NCBI GenBank assembly: GCA_017623265.1
Contig: JAGAPM010000243.1
Span: forward strand, 1 to 8,132
DNA: 8,132 bases
From: Lentisphaeria bacterium
GTDB lineage: Bacteria > Verrucomicrobiota > Lentisphaeria > Victivallales > UBA1829
Direction of reading: 5' to 3'
In this document: piece by piece, positions 6,099 through 8,132 of the stretch
Layout of the letters: the number at the start of each line of letters is the position of its first letter
Numbering within the stretch: position 1 is the stretch's first letter
The notes under the pieces: model-generated
The model's input: only the letters and a program-made list of their open reading frames with translations
Database searches by the model: none
What the model was told of the DNA's origin: nothing
Translations under genes and position numbers: made by a program

Positions 6099-7234
6099 GT
6101 TTGAAGATCGATATTTCTTTTCCCGGCGGCAATATTTTCATCGAAGACATCAACGGCTTTGATGTGACCCTGACAAAGGACATGCGCAACACGGAGGGCG
6201 ATTGGTTTTACTGGGCGTTCCGAGGCACGTTCGATGAGGTGGGAACTTATCATTTCACCTTTACCAACGGTTGGGCTTGTGGAGCACGGGGACCCGCTGT
6301 CAGTTACGATGACGGCATGACGTGGGAATGGCTGGGCGCCGGTTGCGTCTCCGGCGAAAAACGCAATCAGTTCTTCTATAACTACGACGGCAGCAGAGGC
6401 AACCGGGTGATCTTCTGCATGGGAATGCAGTATCAGCAGGCGCATCTGGATGCGTTCCTTGCCAAACATCAGGGCGACGACCGGTTGAGCGTATCCACGC
6501 TCGCATACACCCGGAAAAACCGGGCGGTGGAGATCCTGCACATCGAAGATAAGACTGTCGGCGGGGAAAAGAAACGGATCTTCCTCACATCCCGTCACCA
6601 CTGTTGCGAAATGATGGCGACTTATGCCATGGAAGGGATCCTGGATGCCGCACTGAAAGACGATGATCTGGGGCGGGAACTGCGGGAAAAATTTATCATC
6701 GATGCCGTTCCTTTTGTCGATAAGGATGGCGTGGTGGATGGCGACCAGGGCAAGAATCGTCTGCCTCACGACCACGCCCGCGACTACGGCGCAGAACATA
6801 ACCTCTACCCGGAAGTTGCTGCGATCCAGAAGTTTCTGCTGGAAACGAAGCCGTATATCGTGAACGATCTGCACTGCCCGTGGATCTGCCTCGACATCAA
6901 CGAAACCATCTATTTCCCCGGACCTTCCGGCAAAGACGCCGAAGCGCGGATGCTGCGGATGTCCGCCATCCTCGCCGAAGAAGCACCCGCCTGCGCCCCC
7001 CATTTCCCGGAGGATAACATCCTTTACGGCGTGGGCTGGAATACCGGCGCCAATTATACCAAGGGCGCACCTATGGGCGCCTGGGTAAACCGGCAGGGAT
7101 TCGCCCGCTTTGCCGGAACCCTTGAGATCGCATACGCCAACGCCAGAGAAGTAACCCTCACCCCCGATGGCGTCCGGGAACTGGGCAGAGCCCTCGCACG
7201 GACCTATCTCCGCTTCGCCGCCGAAATGGGCTGA
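6095..7234 (+). CDS. M14-family zinc carboxypeptidase, cytosolic-carboxypeptidase (CCP)-like
   Basis: The start chosen is the ATG at 6095 (ATGA overlap with dedA, GGAG at 6083-6086, 8-nt spacing), giving 379 residues; a GTG three codons earlier is less likely. Residues about 1-115 resemble the beta-sandwich domain that precedes the catalytic domain in CCP-type M14 enzymes (WFYW at 37-40, PAVSYDDG-x-TW at 67-77). The catalytic domain shows the zinc ligands H169-x-x-E172 (RHHCCE) and His260 (NDLHCP), Arg222 and Arg229 as likely substrate-carboxylate binders, and Glu343 in TLE as the likely general base. The usual substrate-binding Asn-Arg pair reads Ala228-Arg229. No signal peptide is visible, so it should be cytoplasmic. 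The family removes C-terminal or gamma-linked residues from peptides; the substrate is unknown. Co-transcription with dedA is likely. Confidence 0.8.
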   Translation: MSLKIDISFPGGNIFIEDINGFDVTLTKDMRNTEGDWFYWAFRGTFDEVGTYHFTFTNGWACGARGPAVSYDDGMTWEWLGAGCVSGEKRNQFFYNYDGSRGNRVIFCMGMQYQQAHLDAFLAKHQGDDRLSVSTLAYTRKNRAVEILHIEDKTVGGEKKRIFLTSRHHCCEMMATYAMEGILDAALKDDDLGRELREKFIIDAVPFVDKDGVVDGDQGKNRLPHDHARDYGAEHNLYPEVAAIQKFLLETKPYIVNDLHCPWICLDINETIYFPGPSGKDAEARMLRMSAILAEEAPACAPHFPEDNILYGVGWNTGANYTKGAPMGAWVNRQGFARFAGTLEIAYANAREVTLTPDGVRELGRALARTYLRFAAEMG

Positions 7235-7263
7235 TCCGGAGAGCGTGGGGAGGAGAGCTTTTT

Positions 7264-7300
7264 TGCCGGTGGAACTTTCTGAAGAAAGCTTCCCCCGGCA
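7264..7300. repeat. Long imperfect inverted repeat
   Basis: TGCCGG, GGAA and CTTTC pair with GAAAG, TTCC and CCGGCA around a TGAA loop, giving about 15 pairs with one bulged C and one T/C mismatch. It lies 30 nt past the M14 stop and follows six T (7259-7264), so it is not a standard terminator for the + strand. The shape is like a dispersed intergenic palindromic unit, but only one copy is visible here. Confidence 0.6.
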
Positions 7301-7320
7301 CCCCCTCAAAGACTTTTGGA

Positions 7321-7359
7321 GCGAAGCACGGTGCATAGCACCGCACTTCGCATTTTTTT
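7321..7359 (+). terminator. Intrinsic terminator of the dedA-M14 unit
   Basis: GCGAAG and CGGTGC pair with GCACCG and CTTCGC across a CA/CA internal loop and an ATA loop (7321-7351), followed by A and seven T (7353-7359). It lies 87 nt past the M14 stop. Confidence 0.85.
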
Positions 7360-7437
7360 GTTTGACGGGAGGGCGTGAGCCAAACGAGCAGAGCGAAGTT
7401 GAGGCGAACAACAGGAAGTGCCCTCTGGGCACGGCAC

Positions 7438-7473
7438 AAAAAACGCTCCGTATCTTTTCAGACACGGAGCGTT
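7438..7473 (-). terminator. Intrinsic terminator of the aldolase gene
   Basis: On the - strand AACGCTCCGT and ACGGAGCGTT form a perfect 10-bp stem with a 12-nt loop, running into a T run (7443-7438). It starts 34 nt past the aldolase stop. GCAC (7434-7437) and GTGC (7474-7477) can add pairs with the A run bulged, and CTTTTC follows on the + strand, so it may be weakly bidirectional. Confidence 0.88.
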
Positions 7474-7489
7474 GTGCTTTTCAGCGAAA

Positions 7490-7508
7490 AATCTGTTCAG
7501 AACAGATT
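7490..7508. repeat. Perfect palindrome at the aldolase stop codon
   Basis: AATCTGTTC and GAACAGATT are perfect 9-nt inverted arms around a single A; as RNA this folds as a 7-8-bp stem with a 3-5-nt loop. It overlaps two bases of the aldolase TAA. On the - strand it runs into T's (7491-7487), so it may be an AU-rich accessory terminator or a 3' mRNA end structure ahead of the main terminator. Confidence 0.6.
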
Positions 7509-8132
7509 ATGCATCGTAAGCGTGACCTGCGGAACCAAGAACATTGACGATCTTGTGTTCGTACATGGCTTTCATTCTGTCGCGGGCAGGACCCAGGTAT
7601 TTGCGCGGGTCGAATTCTGCGGGCTTTTCAACGAAGACTTTACGGATGCCGGCGGTCATTGCCAGACGGGAGTCGGAGTCAATGTTGATCTTGCAGACAG
7701 CGGATTTTGCGGCTTCGCGGAGCTGTTCTTCCGGAATACCGACAGCAGCCTTCAGGGCACCGCCGTTGGAGTTGATGATCTTGACTTCTTCCTGCGGAAC
7801 GCTGGAGGAGCCGTGGAGAACGATGGGGAAGCCGGGGAGCTGTTCTTCGATCGCCTTCAGAACGTCGAATGCCAGCGGGGGCGGAACGAGAAGACCCGTT
7901 TCCGGATCGACCGTGCACTGTTCCGGCGTGAACTTGTATGCGCCGTGGCTGGTGCCAATGGAGATGGCGAGGGAGTCGCAACCGGTCTTGGTGACAAAGT
8001 CAACGACTTCTTCCGGCTTGGTGTAGTGGGATTCTTCAGCGGAGACTTCATCTTCCACGCCAGCGAGGACGCCCAGTTCGCCTTCGACGGTCACATCAAA
8101 CTGATGAGCATAGTCGCAGACTTTCTTGGTCA
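7507..8132 (-). CDS. fba: Class II fructose-bisphosphate aldolase, 5'-truncated by window edge
   Basis: The frame stays open to the right edge, giving 207 residues of a protein usually a little over 300 long; the N-terminal third is outside. The first visible residues are TKKVCDYAHQFD, so the true start lies beyond 8132, not at the in-frame GTG at 8094. Motifs are VEGELG-x-LAG-x-ED, SIGTSHGAYKF and VLHGSSSVP, whose two His are metal ligands in class II enzymes, then KINIDSDSRLA and EFDPRKYL near the end. The enzyme splits fructose 1,6-bisphosphate into glyceraldehyde 3-phosphate and dihydroxyacetone phosphate (and the reverse) in glycolysis and gluconeogenesis, using Zn2+ in the cytoplasm. 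The sequence fits the fructose-bisphosphate rather than the tagatose type, but the two are close. It is followed by its own terminator. Confidence 0.92.
   Translation of the reverse strand, partial: TKKVCDYAHQFDVTVEGELGVLAGVEDEVSAEESHYTKPEEVVDFVTKTGCDSLAISIGTSHGAYKFTPEQCTVDPETGLLVPPPLAFDVLKAIEEQLPGFPIVLHGSSSVPQEEVKIINSNGGALKAAVGIPEEQLREAAKSAVCKINIDSDSRLAMTAGIRKVFVEKPAEFDPRKYLGPARDRMKAMYEHKIVNVLGSAGHAYDA

Larger units (their letters stand above)
7235..7506. other. Convergent non-coding region rich in hairpins
   Basis: This 272-nt stretch between the M14 gene (+) and the aldolase gene (-) holds no convincing gene. From left to right it contains a direct repeat GGAGAGC (7238-7244 and 7252-7258), a long imperfect hairpin (7264-7300), the + terminator (7321-7359), GTTTG/CAAAC arms (7360-7364 and 7381-7385) around a small GGC-GTGA-GCC hairpin, a GTGCCC-TCT-GGGCAC hairpin (7418-7432), the - terminator (7438-7473) and a palindrome at the aldolase stop (7490-7508). 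Confidence 0.8.

Noticed and set aside
6029..7465. A 478-codon open frame on the - strand across the M14 gene
   Set aside because: It is a shadow of the M14 coding frame. The + strand protein has intact M14 motifs, a ribosome-binding site and dedA overlap; the - strand product shows no family resemblance and runs through two hairpins.
7493..7505. TGTTC-A-GAACA core as a LexA-type site
   Set aside because: The spacer is 1 nt rather than the 4 nt I would expect for such boxes, and it lies at the end of a gene, where an RNA hairpin is more likely.
7167..7547. 126-codon + strand frame across the convergent intergenic region
   Set aside because: It spans two terminators and the ends of both flanking genes, with no start context or recognisable protein.
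7507..8094. GTG at 8094 as the aldolase start
   Set aside because: The frame continues upstream to the window edge with conserved aldolase residues, so the gene is cut, not short.
1..8132. A new defence, mobile or biosynthetic system
   Set aside because: I looked for toxin-antitoxin pairs, transposases, integrases, CRISPR repeats, nucleases and biosynthetic clusters and saw none; nearly all genes belong to known core families.

Overview
The window is ordinary bacterial chromosome: dense, short-spaced, housekeeping-rich DNA with moderate GC (judged by eye). It holds ten protein genes, two cut by the window edges. I found no transposase, phage gene, CRISPR array, tRNA or rRNA. Lipoprotein maturation (Lgt) and a DedA protein point to a bacterium with a developed cell envelope. 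The gene mix would fit a gut Lentisphaerota/Verrucomicrobiota-type (PVC) organism, but this taxonomic guess is weak and rests on overall protein flavour only.

Layout. (1) 1-114, + strand: the last 37 codons of folK, a folate pathway kinase. Its stop lies inside the 3' end of the opposing gene. (2) 101-2957, - strand: a tightly coupled block obgE > pteridine-reductase-like SDR > membrane-anchored coiled-coil protein of unknown function, with a 1-nt overlap and a 2-nt gap. (3) 2958-3076: a strong intrinsic terminator for rpmA, plus a second hairpin, sitting between rpmA and obgE. (4) 3077-3343, - strand: rpmA with its own likely promoter; rplU is not next to it. (5) 3479-5264, - strand: lgt and an RluA/RluD-type pseudouridine synthase, overlapping by 8 nt. 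(6) 5265-5390: divergent control region with a 24-bp imperfect palindrome lying between the predicted -35 and -10 boxes of lgt. (7) 5391-7234, + strand: a dedA-family gene and an M14 zinc carboxypeptidase-like gene joined by an ATGA overlap. (8) 7235-7506: 272 nt of non-coding DNA rich in hairpins, holding convergent terminators for the M14 gene (+) and the aldolase gene (-). (9) 7507-8132, - strand: the C-terminal two thirds of a class II fructose-bisphosphate aldolase.

How the genes work together. Translation and ribosome assembly (L27, Obg, RluD-type synthase) share the - strand with lipoprotein maturation. Two pterin/folate-linked genes, folK and the PTR1/FolM-like reductase, lie about 1.1 kb apart on opposite strands, separated by the unknown membrane protein. 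The dedA-M14 pair may act on envelope metabolism, but that is inference. I saw no clear new multi-gene system. The most useful leads are the lgt operator-like palindrome, the unknown coiled-coil protein coupled to the pterin reductase, and the unusual active-site surroundings of the M14 enzyme.
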